NCBI RefSeq assembly: GCF_005886875.1
Contig: NZ_PNBY01000073.1
Span: 1 to 61,900 of the forward strand
Direction of reading: 5' to 3'
Origin: Pseudoalteromonas aurantia
GTDB taxonomy: Bacteria > Pseudomonadota > Gammaproteobacteria > Enterobacterales > Alteromonadaceae
Length of the DNA stretch: 61,900 nt
Program-made: the position numbers and the translations under genes
Notes under the pieces: model-generated
The model's input: the letters and a program-made list of their open reading frames with translations, nothing else
Told to the model about the DNA's origin: nothing
The model's database searches: none
In this document: positions 1-13,695 of the stretch, in pieces
How positions within the stretch are numbered: position 1 is the first letter of the stretch
Layout of the letters: every line of letters starts with the position of its first letter

Positions 1-194
1 ACTGACTGGCATTAAGCTTATTGCTCGGCTTTTTTGTAGTATTTATATGTAAATTTGGATACCCCCATCCTTTCACATACATTACTTTGATATTCCGTAA
101 TGACTCGTTGCTTGACCTGCATATTATTCACTTAATTTATTTTTCATCCATTTATCAATAGTGTTTACTGAATATCTATTCATCTTTTGAGTGT

Positions 195-212
195 GTTTAC
201 GTTAACGTAAAC
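195..212. promoter_or_regulatory. Perfect 18-bp palindrome, possible LiuR-like operator
   Basis: The sequence GTTTACGTTAACGTAAAC is its own reverse complement. From memory it resembles sites predicted for LiuR, a MerR-family regulator of branched-chain amino acid use in Alteromonadales. That match is recalled, not computed. It lies about 260 bases before gltB, so it could act on gltBD or on a gene to the left. Confidence 0.45.
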
Positions 213-351
213 TGTAAATTTTCATATTATTGATTTACTTTTTAGTCACATTGACACTGGTGTCATGGTGTTTTTTTGTTCTCAATATATATTTTTAGAT
301 ACTTTTTTACATTTTGGTTAATTTGTCAGACCAATGAGAAATATTCATGTT

Positions 352-369
352 TATGAATATGTATTCATA
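352..369. promoter_or_regulatory. ArgR-type operator (ARG box) before gltBD
   Basis: The core TGAATATGTATTCA (354-367) matches the ARG-box consensus TGAAT-N4-ATTCA exactly. A further ATTCA half-site lies just upstream at 343-347, as in tandem ARG boxes. The box ends a few bases before a TTGACT -35-like element. ArgR is known to act on the gltBD operon of E. coli, so arginine-linked control of glutamate synthase here is a reasonable inference. Confidence 0.6.
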
Positions 370-471
370 AATGTGTTGACTCAGTTTTAAATCCCCGTTA
401 ATTTTGAATATCGGCCAGTAATAATCGTCAGCAGTTTAATCCACTGGCAGGGGTAGCAAGGGGAGGAGTCC

Positions 472-6356
<5,885 letters not shown>

Positions 6357-6375
6357 TTTGTAATACCCTGGAGAC

Positions 6376-6407
6376 AATAAGGCCCAATTTTGGGCCTTAT
6401 TTTTTTC
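6376..6407. terminator. Rho-independent terminator after gltD
   Basis: AATAAGGCCCAA pairs with TTGGGCCTTATT and is followed by a run of T. On the minus strand the hairpin lies downstream of recN, so it may serve both convergent transcripts. Confidence 0.85.
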
Positions 6408-6467
6408 TCTGTAAGATGGTTCACTGGTAGGTAAATCACCCAATGTGAACAAACTCAAGCGTTGTTT

Positions 6468-8144
6468 TTATGCGCTTTGTACTGAGAGTAATTCTTCGGC
6501 GCTAGCCTTTGTTGTATCGCTTATCTTATCTCCACCTATTAATCTGGCTATTTCTGCAACGCGCATAGCGTGTTCAAGCGTTTTCATTGATGTAAATGTT
6601 TGCCCATCTTTGACTTTTTTAGCAACAAATTGCTGTTGGTGACCACTACAAGCGACTTGCGCTAAATGCGTGACACAAATAACTTGAGTTGACTGACCGA
6701 GCTGTCTAAGGAGTTTACCTACTTGGGATGCGGTTGGGCCCGATATACCTACATCGACTTCATCGAAAATTAAGGTTGGGGTTGTGACCCGTTGAGCAAT
6801 AATAACTTGGATTGCGAGACTTATACGAGATAGTTCACCACCCGATGCAACTTTACCAAGTGCCTGTAAGGGCTGGCCTGGGTTAGTTGAGACTAAAAAC
6901 TCAATATTATCGAACCCAGTGCTACTTGGTTTTTGTTGCTGCATTTGCTGTAATTCAATTGCAAAGCGACCATTATCCATAGACAAAGAATGCATACTCT
7001 TAGAGATCAAAGCGTTCAACTTGGTAGCCGCTTTAGCACGACTTTCACTGAGTGAGCGTGCGGCCAATTGATACGCTTGTAACGAATCGGCAATTTCAAT
7101 CTCAAGGTCGTCAATGCGTGCTGAGTCTGAGCTAATACTAGTTAACTCTTCACATAGCTGCTGATGAAATTCATAAAGCTCTTGTGGTTTGATATGGTGC
7201 TTTCTCGACAAATCCATCGCTTGTGATAGTCGTTCTTCTACCTCTTGTAAGCGCATTGGATCTTGTTCTACTCTGCCACTATAACTACGAAGCTCTCTAC
7301 ATGCCTCTTCAACTTGAACTGCGGCTTCGTCGAGCATTTGTGCTATGGGCTCTAATGCTTGGTCATAACCGGTTAAATCAACAAATTGTTGTGCACTTTG
7401 TTGTAATTGACTCAGGACAGTTTGCTCATCACGTTCATAGAGGTGTTGTAACTCTCGGTGACAGGTATCAATAATTGTTTGGCTATTACTGAGTTTACTA
7501 TGTTCTATTTCTATCGCTTCGTATTCTTCTTCAGCGATCGCAAATTCATTGAGTTCAGCAACCTGATATTCTAATAGTTGTTTACGTGCTGATTGTGCTT
7601 GTTGTAACTTTAAAAGGCTGCTGTGCTCACGCTGTAATTTATTAAAATGCGTATATTGGGTTCGTACTGCATTCATTAGTGGGGTGTGCCCCGCGTAAGA
7701 GTCAAGCAGGTGCAATTGATGTTCGGGTTTTAAAAGTAATTGATGTGCATGTTGGCCATGTATCGAAATGAGATATTGGCCGAGCTCTTTTAGCTGACTA
7801 GCCGTAACGGATACGCCGTTAATATAGCTTTTACTGCGACCATTTTTACTGACTACACGTCGTAAAATACAATCTTCTTCATCATTATTTAGCATGTGTT
7901 CGGCTAAAAATTGTTGCGCAATAGGGAGCTGACTAATATCAAAGTGTGCACTTATTTGGGCTTTGTCTGCACTTGGGCGAACAGCGGTGGGATCAGCGCG
8001 CTCGCCTAAGCATAAAGACAACGCATCAATGGCTATTGATTTACCTGCCCCGGTTTCACCGGTAATCGCAGTCATACCACAGTGCCATTCAATATTGAGT
8101 GCACTGACAATAGCAAAATCATTTACTTCTAAATTGGTTAGCAT
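6468..8144 (-). CDS. recN: DNA repair protein RecN (SMC-like ATPase)
   Basis: RecN is an SMC-like ATPase that acts in double-strand-break repair. The 558 residues match the family. The start MLTNLEVNDFAIV is typical, with Walker A GETGAGKS at about residues 29-36. A long helical middle follows, then the C-terminal SGGE signature (ASGGELSRISLA) and the Walker B region IFDEVDVGISG. Two LexA boxes lie directly upstream (8146-8184), placing the gene in the SOS response. Ribosome binding looks weak because the nearer LexA box abuts the start codon. Confidence 0.97.
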   Translation of the reverse strand: MLTNLEVNDFAIVSALNIEWHCGMTAITGETGAGKSIAIDALSLCLGERADPTAVRPSADKAQISAHFDISQLPIAQQFLAEHMLNNDEEDCILRRVVSKNGRSKSYINGVSVTASQLKELGQYLISIHGQHAHQLLLKPEHQLHLLDSYAGHTPLMNAVRTQYTHFNKLQREHSSLLKLQQAQSARKQLLEYQVAELNEFAIAEEEYEAIEIEHSKLSNSQTIIDTCHRELQHLYERDEQTVLSQLQQSAQQFVDLTGYDQALEPIAQMLDEAAVQVEEACRELRSYSGRVEQDPMRLQEVEERLSQAMDLSRKHHIKPQELYEFHQQLCEELTSISSDSARIDDLEIEIADSLQAYQLAARSLSESRAKAATKLNALISKSMHSLSMDNGRFAIELQQMQQQKPSSTGFDNIEFLVSTNPGQPLQALGKVASGGELSRISLAIQVIIAQRVTTPTLIFDEVDVGISGPTASQVGKLLRQLGQSTQVICVTHLAQVACSGHQQQFVAKKVKDGQTFTSMKTLEHAMRVAEIARLIGGDKISDTTKASAEELLSVQSA

Positions 8145-8145
8145 A

Positions 8146-8184
8146 CTGTGTATCCGAACAGTGTTTTACTGTTAATTTATACAG
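8146..8184 (-). promoter_or_regulatory. Two tandem LexA (SOS) boxes before recN
   Basis: Two CTGT-N8-ACAG elements lie 7 bases apart. The first is at 8146-8161 (CTGTGTATCCGAACAG) and the second at 8169-8184 (CTGTTAATTTATACAG). The first ends 2 bases from the recN ATG, so LexA would block initiation or early elongation. Multiple LexA boxes are also known at E. coli recN. Confidence 0.88.
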
Positions 8185-8239
8185 TGCTTAATCAAAATGC
8201 AACCAGTAAATAGAAATAACTTGTTATTTCGCGTCACCG

Positions 8240-8827
8240 TTAGGCTACCGATTGTGGCTTAGCGGCTACTTTTTGCGTCGCCTTATTCTCATCCGTAGTC
8301 TCAGATATTGCGCCGTCATTATTTTGGGTTGACTCGTCATTAGGCGTGCTGTTTGGTCCTTGATCTGGAGTTTTTATCATAATGATCAAAGCGGGTAGAA
8401 CCTCTTGATAAAATTCTTTGTTATAAGAAATGCCCGACGCAGGGAGTTCTGCGACAAAATATTGAAGCTGCTCAGAGAGCAAATCTAAGTTACCATTTTC
8501 TCGGCACTTATTTAATTCACTGACGACACAGTAGATAAATTGCTCTGCTACACGCTCAAGTTGGTCCAGATTTTCTTCAGTATGTGCTTGTACAACAAAG
8601 AAGTTACCAACAATCGCATTCACTTTTGGCGAATACTTTGGACGTAGAGCTTTGGCTTCAACAAATTCTGCAGTTTTAGATTTAAATTGAGACGTGATTT
8701 TCTTTAATCGATCATTGAACATTTTTTTTTCGGCTTCACGTGCCTTTTTACGATTATTTTCAATCACCACATAAACACCTAATAAAGTTATTAATAGTAC
8801 TAATGTGGAAAAAACAATGTAGCTCAT
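8240..8827 (-). CDS. Membrane-anchored protein of unknown function
   Basis: I do not recognise this 195-residue protein. An N-terminal membrane segment (about residues 4-22) is followed by a charged, probably coiled-coil stretch (about 24-60). A soluble helical domain covers about 60-150, and the C-terminal tail is low-complexity, rich in N, T, E and A. It probably has its body in the cytoplasm (Lys/Arg follow the membrane segment). It lies between nadK and recN on the same strand, 63 bases downstream of nadK, and may be co-transcribed with nadK. Confidence 0.75.
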   Translation of the reverse strand: MSYIVFSTLVLLITLLGVYVVIENNRKKAREAEKKMFNDRLKKITSQFKSKTAEFVEAKALRPKYSPKVNAIVGNFFVVQAHTEENLDQLERVAEQFIYCVVSELNKCRENGNLDLLSEQLQYFVAELPASGISYNKEFYQEVLPALIIMIKTPDQGPNSTPNDESTQNNDGAISETTDENKATQKVAAKPQSVA

Positions 8828-8890
8828 AATTCTTATAATTTCCTAATTTAGAAAAATACTAATTCGCTATTGTGCGTTATCTTTATGGTG

Positions 8891-9775
8891 TTAGTAAAGC
8901 CTGCTGCCCCAATTTAATTTTTGTCTAAGAACATTGTAGTAGGAATAAGACTTCGGATGGATCAGACGCAGCTTTTTGTCGGCTTTTTTAATCACAACCT
9001 CATCCCCAGGCAGCACCGCTAACACAACGTGACTGTCACAGCTAACTTGCAGACTGTCCGTATTTGAAAGGCTTAATTTTAATCTCACTTGTTTATCCGC
9101 ATCGACGACTAAAGGTCTGCTAGATAGAGTATGAGGAAACATAGGCACCAGTGCCATAGCATTGAGTTCTGGTGTGAGGATCGGCCCACCGCCAGATAAT
9201 GAATAGGCAGTAGAGCCGGTAGGCGTTGAAACAATGAGCCCATCAGAGCGCTGTGAAAAAACAAATTCATCATCAATAAATGCTTCAAACTCTATCATAT
9301 GTGCCACTTTGTCTGCGTGTAAAACCGCTTCGTTGACAGCGGAATTAGCACTTTTTAACTCCGCGTGACGATAGACTTCGACTTCGAGTAAAAAGCGCGA
9401 TTCAGAAATGAATTCGCCTCGTAATACAGCTTCTAAGCTCGCTTCGAATCCATCAGGGCTTAAGTCAGTTAAGAAGCCCAAATTGCCTCTGTTAACACCG
9501 ATCACTGCAACGTCAAAGCGAGCTAACACTCTGGCCGCACCGAGCATATTACCATCTCCGCCGACGACAATGGCTAAGTCGCATAAACGGCCCAATTCAA
9601 CGAGTTCTGTTAATGCACTGTTATCGATTGAATCTATTTGTGCGCCAACACGGGATTCTACTAAAACCGCATAACCTAATGCTTGCAAAAAGGTATACAA
9701 GCGTTGTAATGTCAACGCGGCACCTTCATGGCTTGGCTTGCCAATTAAACCTATGGTTTTAAAAGGTGTTGTCAT
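8891..9775 (-). CDS. nadK: NAD kinase
   Basis: NadK phosphorylates NAD to NADP. The 294 residues match E. coli (292). The diagnostic [11 protein letters not shown] motif near residue 73 contains the catalytic Asp. [11 protein letters not shown], a conserved NEAVLH segment and the glycine-rich [16 protein letters not shown] also fit the family. It is divergent from the HrcA-like gene, with 87 bases between them. The nadK-grpE neighbourhood is common in gammaproteobacteria; the HrcA-like gene between them is less usual. Confidence 0.97.
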   Translation of the reverse strand: MTTPFKTIGLIGKPSHEGAALTLQRLYTFLQALGYAVLVESRVGAQIDSIDNSALTELVELGRLCDLAIVVGGDGNMLGAARVLARFDVAVIGVNRGNLGFLTDLSPDGFEASLEAVLRGEFISESRFLLEVEVYRHAELKSANSAVNEAVLHADKVAHMIEFEAFIDDEFVFSQRSDGLIVSTPTGSTAYSLSGGGPILTPELNAMALVPMFPHTLSSRPLVVDADKQVRLKLSLSNTDSLQVSCDSHVVLAVLPGDEVVIKKADKKLRLIHPKSYSYYNVLRQKLNWGSRLY

Positions 9776-9826
9776 GGTAATGGCCTTTGTTCTTTAATAG
9801 CGCAAGATTAACTGAATTCTTTACCA

Positions 9827-9855
9827 CTTGAAACTGACAATTAACGTCACCATTA
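9827..9855 (+). promoter_or_regulatory. Sigma-32 (RpoH)-like heat-shock promoter
   Basis: CTTGAAA at 9827-9833 is an exact match to the sigma-32 -35 element. A 14-base spacer leads to CACCATTA at 9848-9855, close to the CCCCATnT -10 element. Transcription would start at about 9862, next to the ATG at 9863. The first gene would then be essentially leaderless, and no Shine-Dalgarno sequence precedes that ATG. The promoter would serve the HrcA-like gene and grpE. Confidence 0.65.
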
Positions 9856-9862
9856 AAATAAT

Positions 9863-10807
9863 ATGAAAATAACAGCACGCGACCAACAAATCTTTACAGC
9901 GGTGATGGGCCTTTACTGTGATAATGAAGGCAGCCCTGTAGCGTCTAGTAAAATAGCCAAACAAAAAGGGATGGCTGTATGCTCTGCGACCGTCCGAAAT
10001 GTGATGGCAAGACTGGAGCGTGAGGGCCTCTTATATTCGCCACATACATCGGCGGGTAGAGTCCCCACTGAAGCTGGTTTTAAATATTGGTTTGAAGAGT
10101 TTTTTGAGCTGTCGAAAATAGCAACATACTGGCAACCTCAACAACATCAGTTAGTTGAATTTGCTCATGGTTTGAGTCAAAAATACCAAGTGTGTTGCTG
10201 TGTAGGTTTACCTCAAGCAAGTTCTCGTTTGGTATTTAGGGTTGAGGTATTGGGGTTTGATAGTGAGTCTTGGTTGGTGTTATTGATAGACAAAGCGGGT
10301 CAATCACATAATATTTGTATTAAGAAGCCAGATAATGACTCAGACGCTATGCGCTATCAATTTGCTGCTTGGATGAACACGGTGTTTAGTCAGCAGACTT
10401 TAATTGAAGGGCTACACAGAATGAGAGCAATGGCTCATAGTGCGCCGCCAGAGTGTCATGATCAACTTGCACAGTGGACCAGAGAGTTAAGTCAGCAGTT
10501 AGGTACTGATAACAGCATTGTAGTTGGGGAACGGTATTTATATCAAAGCCTAGAGCTCGAGAGTGAATTAAATATTGGTGTGCCATTTTTACATCAAGTG
10601 GAAGACAAGCTTGCATTTAAAAACGGGGTATCGGTACTTTATGCAAATGAATTGAGCACCCTTAATATTGAGGAGTCTATCGTGATAAGTCTTCCTTATT
10701 TTACGGAAGGTGAATATCAAAGTCGATTTTGTATAATTTGTCCTGTGTATGCGCCAATTGAGGCAATCATAGGAGAATTTTCTCAAATTGAGACTGTTGG
10801 GTCTTGA
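9863..10807 (+). CDS. HrcA-like heat-shock regulator, divergent
   Basis: The first 80 residues match the HrcA winged-helix domain. They include [29 protein letters not shown] and [16 protein letters not shown], which correspond to HrcA SATIRNEMADLEE and PHTSAGRIPT. The C-terminal end ([27 protein letters not shown]) parallels the closing segment of HrcA. The middle is poorly conserved, and at 314 residues it is slightly short (about 340 is usual). HrcA binds CIRCE operators, but I find no CIRCE element here. The gene lies behind a sigma-32-like promoter and 58 bases before grpE, so a role in chaperone control is likely. Target and operator are unknown. Confidence 0.75.
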   Translation: MKITARDQQIFTAVMGLYCDNEGSPVASSKIAKQKGMAVCSATVRNVMARLEREGLLYSPHTSAGRVPTEAGFKYWFEEFFELSKIATYWQPQQHQLVEFAHGLSQKYQVCCCVGLPQASSRLVFRVEVLGFDSESWLVLLIDKAGQSHNICIKKPDNDSDAMRYQFAAWMNTVFSQQTLIEGLHRMRAMAHSAPPECHDQLAQWTRELSQQLGTDNSIVVGERYLYQSLELESELNIGVPFLHQVEDKLAFKNGVSVLYANELSTLNIEESIVISLPYFTEGEYQSRFCIICPVYAPIEAIIGEFSQIETVGS

Positions 10808-10865
10808 ATCTATAAATTCAATCCCCATAACTAGCGTCAATTGTAAAGAATCGGAGAAGTTTTAC

Positions 10866-11483
10866 ATGTCTGAGCAAAATAATGCCACTGAACATGAGCA
10901 AGAAATTGTAGAGCCAGTTGAACAAGCTAGCGACTCGGTTGAGAACGTTGAAGCACAAGACGTAGAAACTGAAGTTGAAGCTGAAGCTGAATTAAGCCCA
11001 GAAGAAGAGATTGCTGGTTTGTATGCTGAATTAGCAGCAACAAAAAAGCAAGTGGCTGACCAAAAAGACAGCGTAGTACGTGCAGCGGCAGATATTGAAA
11101 ATATGCGTCGTCGTGCAGCTCAAGATGTAGAGAAAGCACACAAATTTGCATTAGAAAAGTTTGCAAATGAGTTGCTGCCTGTTATTGATAACCTAGAACG
11201 TGCTATTGAGTTTTCAGATAAAGAAAATGAAACATTAAAGCCAGTTCTTGAGGGTATTGACATGACCTTAAAAAGTTTCTCAGATGCAGTGGCAAAATTC
11301 GGCGTTGAGATGCTAAACCCACAAGGTGAAACTTTTAATCCAGAGTTCCATCAAGCAATGTCTATTCAGCCAAGTAATGATGTATCACCAAATACCGTAC
11401 TGGCGGTTATGCAAAAAGGGTATACGTTAAACGGTCGTTTATTACGCCCTGCGATGGTTATGGTTTCAAAAGAAGCCGAATAA
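10866..11483 (+). CDS. grpE: Nucleotide exchange factor GrpE
   Basis: GrpE releases ADP from DnaK. The chosen ATG has a good ribosome site (CGGAGAAG at about 10851) and gives 205 residues starting [10 protein letters not shown]. An upstream in-frame ATG at 10788 lies inside the HrcA-like gene and lacks family similarity. The protein has an acidic N-terminus, a long helical region (about 50-110, including [20 protein letters not shown]) and the C-terminal beta domain ending [18 protein letters not shown]. dnaK does not follow. A strong terminator comes right after. Confidence 0.96.
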   Translation: MSEQNNATEHEQEIVEPVEQASDSVENVEAQDVETEVEAEAELSPEEEIAGLYAELAATKKQVADQKDSVVRAAADIENMRRRAAQDVEKAHKFALEKFANELLPVIDNLERAIEFSDKENETLKPVLEGIDMTLKSFSDAVAKFGVEMLNPQGETFNPEFHQAMSIQPSNDVSPNTVLAVMQKGYTLNGRLLRPAMVMVSKEAE

Positions 11484-11499
11484 CTCTTAATAGTTTGTA

Positions 11500-11539
11500 G
11501 GGTATAAAAAAGGCCGATTACTCGGCCTTTTTTATACCC
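11500..11539. terminator. Bidirectional terminator, 18-bp perfect stem
   Basis: Bases 11500-11517 pair perfectly with 11522-11539 around a TTAC loop, with an A-run on one side and a T-run on the other. It can end both grpE and the convergent efflux gene. Its last base is part of the stop codon of that gene. Confidence 0.9.
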
Positions 11540-12717
11540 TAAATAAAGTTACGTTGTCTGAGTTGGCACAACCCAGCCAATATCACAGCCATAAACATAA
11601 AGGTTGCAAAGGGGATTGTATTGTTTGGTTGAATTAATGCTAATAACGGTCCGACTAACGCCCCACTGCCAAATCTAAGCGTGCCTATTACCGCCGTAGC
11701 AGTACCTGTATGCTTTTCAAAAGCGATTAAGATTAAAGCGTCTGCATTACTCGCAATTATTCCTAAACTCATCATTAAAGGCGCAATGGTACTGGCTATA
11801 ATCCACACACCCATATCAGCCATACTTTCTGCTAATACGGCAATACCCGATAATAGACCCGTAAAAAGGCCAATATAGAGCATTTTTCGAGAACCGATTT
11901 TTGGCACTAATCGCGTATTGAGTAAATTGCCTAACATGAGTGCAATAATATTCAGCGCAAACAGCACGCCAAACAATTGCTCAGATACACGGTAGTAATC
12001 TAGATAAATAAAAGGTACCGACGTTAAAAAACAAAAAAAGGCGAACGAAGCGAGCATCGAGGTTAGGATATCATTTCGAGCTGCTTTATTTGCAAAAACG
12101 GTTAAGTAGTTTTTTGTAAAAAAGAGCACGGTTATTTTTTCATTGGTAAACCTTGGCACGTCGATACTTGTTGATAGCGTGATGCAAAATAAGATGACAG
12201 CATAAAACGCGAGAACGAAGAATATTGCACTCCAGTGCCAAACCATCATCAGTACAACACCTAAAGAGGGCGCGATAAGCGGAGCAACCATCATGATCAT
12301 TGAGACATAAGACATGCCTTTGGCCGTATGCTCTTTGTAGTAGTGACGAATAATGCCTGGGACAACTACGGTTGCGGCTGCACCAAAGAATGCTTGTACG
12401 ATCCTTAAAACACAAAAAGCGTCGATATCTCGTGTAATCGCAAGTGCAATAGAACAAACGGCGAAACCGAGCAAACCGATCTGAGTTAATTGCGTGCGAG
12501 AAAACCGGTCTGCGAGTGGCCCAAAAACCATCATGCCGAATGCATAGCCCCCGAGATAACTGCTCAATGAGACCTGAACACTTTCTAAATTAGAGTTTAA
12601 GTCAGATGCAATGACTAACATTGCAGGCAAGTATAAATCAATTGCAAGTGGTGTAAGTGCAACAATACTGGCGAGCAGAGGCAGGAATAGCCGGCCAAGT
12701 GGGTGATCTTGTGTCAT
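11539..12717 (-). CDS. Bcr/CflA-family drug efflux transporter (MFS)
   Basis: This is a 392-residue major facilitator with about 12 membrane segments. The N-terminal LAIDLYLPAM in helix 1 is a hallmark of the Bcr/CflA drug:H+ antiporter group. The loop 2-3 motif GPLADRFSRT is the MFS motif A variant. Likely substrates are drugs or small metabolites, but these cannot be read from sequence. The gene is transcribed alone, converging on grpE and sharing its terminator. The closest named relatives would be bcr (bicyclomycin/sulfonamide resistance). Confidence 0.88.
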   Translation of the reverse strand: MTQDHPLGRLFLPLLASIVALTPLAIDLYLPAMLVIASDLNSNLESVQVSLSSYLGGYAFGMMVFGPLADRFSRTQLTQIGLLGFAVCSIALAITRDIDAFCVLRIVQAFFGAAATVVVPGIIRHYYKEHTAKGMSYVSMIMMVAPLIAPSLGVVLMMVWHWSAIFFVLAFYAVILFCITLSTSIDVPRFTNEKITVLFFTKNYLTVFANKAARNDILTSMLASFAFFCFLTSVPFIYLDYYRVSEQLFGVLFALNIIALMLGNLLNTRLVPKIGSRKMLYIGLFTGLLSGIAVLAESMADMGVWIIASTIAPLMMSLGIIASNADALILIAFEKHTGTATAVIGTLRFGSGALVGPLLALIQPNNTIPFATFMFMAVILAGLCQLRQRNFI

Positions 12718-12897
12718 TGGTGACGTGTCTTGATTATATTTGTTGTTATTCTATCAAATATTTAATGACATTAGCTCGATATGAGACAAGAAAGGCTGTT
12801 TTTGAGTTATGATAGATGAAAGATTCTAATTTGTATCTTGAGACATCATGTGCATGTTTTACACTAGGTACAGTCACCACCTATTTTGGATAATACA

Positions 12898-13695
12898 ATG
12901 AAAAAAATCATTTCAACATTGGCTATTGCTTTATTAGTGAGTGGGTGCAAAACCTCGCCTACGGGTAGGACACAAATCGCGCTTTACTCAGATCAAAAGA
13001 TGAATGAAATGGGGTCGGCGAGCTTTGAACAAATGAAGAAAGAACAAGCGATTGAAACCGATCCAAGCATGAATGCGTATGTGAAATGCATTGCGGAGCA
13101 TTTAATTGCAGAGCTTCCCAGTAATTATGCAAATCAGCCTTGGGAAGTGGTCGTGTTTAAGGAGCCAAGCGCCAATGCCTTTGCATTACCGGGCGGAAAA
13201 ATTGGGGTTCACACAGGCTTGTTGAACGTCGCTAAGAATCAAGATCAGTTAGCTGCTGTTATGGGTCATGAAGTGGGGCATGTTATTGCTGAGCATTCAA
13301 ATGAGAGAGTCTCTCAAAATAGCTTATTACAGTTTGGATTGCAGGCGAGTAGTACTGCACTACAAATGGGTAATGTTGAATATAGAGATGCAATTATGCA
13401 GGGGTTAGGACTTGGTGCACAATATGGCGTTGCGTTACCATTCGGAAGAACACATGAGAGTGAAGCTGATGTGATTGGATTGGACCTGATGGCCAAAGCA
13501 GGTTTTCAGCCTGAGGGATCTGTGGCACTTTGGAAAAACATGGAGGCGGCTTCTTCAGGAGAGCGCCGGCCAGAATTTATGTCAACACACCCCTCACCAC
13601 AAAGTCGAATTGCAAACTTAACGTCTAAACTAGATGAAGCGTCTAGACTAAAGCAAGCTGCATGGCAGTCTGGGAAAAAGCCTCAATGTAAGTAG
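12898..13695 (+). CDS. M48-family metallopeptidase, lipoprotein
   Basis: Starting at the ATG at 12898 gives 265 residues with a lipoprotein signal (lipobox LVSGC, Cys17), so the protein should be envelope-anchored. A TTG 12 bases upstream is in frame but less likely. The zinc site is HEVGH at 124-128, with the third ligand Glu in HESEADVIGLDLM. The short length and lack of TPR repeats fit the YggG/LoiP-type M48C group, which degrades misfolded outer-membrane proteins. Its 3' end overlaps the convergent sensor kinase by 13 bases. Confidence 0.88.
   Translation: MKKIISTLAIALLVSGCKTSPTGRTQIALYSDQKMNEMGSASFEQMKKEQAIETDPSMNAYVKCIAEHLIAELPSNYANQPWEVVVFKEPSANAFALPGGKIGVHTGLLNVAKNQDQLAAVMGHEVGHVIAEHSNERVSQNSLLQFGLQASSTALQMGNVEYRDAIMQGLGLGAQYGVALPFGRTHESEADVIGLDLMAKAGFQPEGSVALWKNMEAASSGERRPEFMSTHPSPQSRIANLTSKLDEASRLKQAAWQSGKKPQCK

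Larger units (their letters stand above)
1..471. other. Intergenic region upstream of gltBD
   Basis: No convincing gene is seen in these 471 bases, which are AT-rich. They hold a perfect 18-bp palindrome (195-212), a 14-bp near-palindrome (252-265), an ArgR-type box (352-369) and a possible sigma-70 promoter (TTGACT at 376-381 with a weak TTAATT about 16 bases downstream). The density of dyads suggests a heavily regulated promoter for gltBD. Some sites could serve a gene lying left of the window. Confidence 0.6.

Noticed and set aside
9776..9862. CIRCE operator for the HrcA-like protein
   Set aside because: No TTAGCACTC-N9-GAGTGCTAA or close variant was found here or elsewhere in the window by eye.
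10788..10865. N-terminal extension of GrpE
   Set aside because: The extension overlaps the HrcA-like gene, has no ribosome site and no GrpE similarity; the ATG at 10866 has a clear site.
12140..12457. 105-codon frame inside the efflux transporter gene
   Set aside because: Same strand, different frame from a conserved MFS protein; Cys/Tyr-rich nonsense composition.
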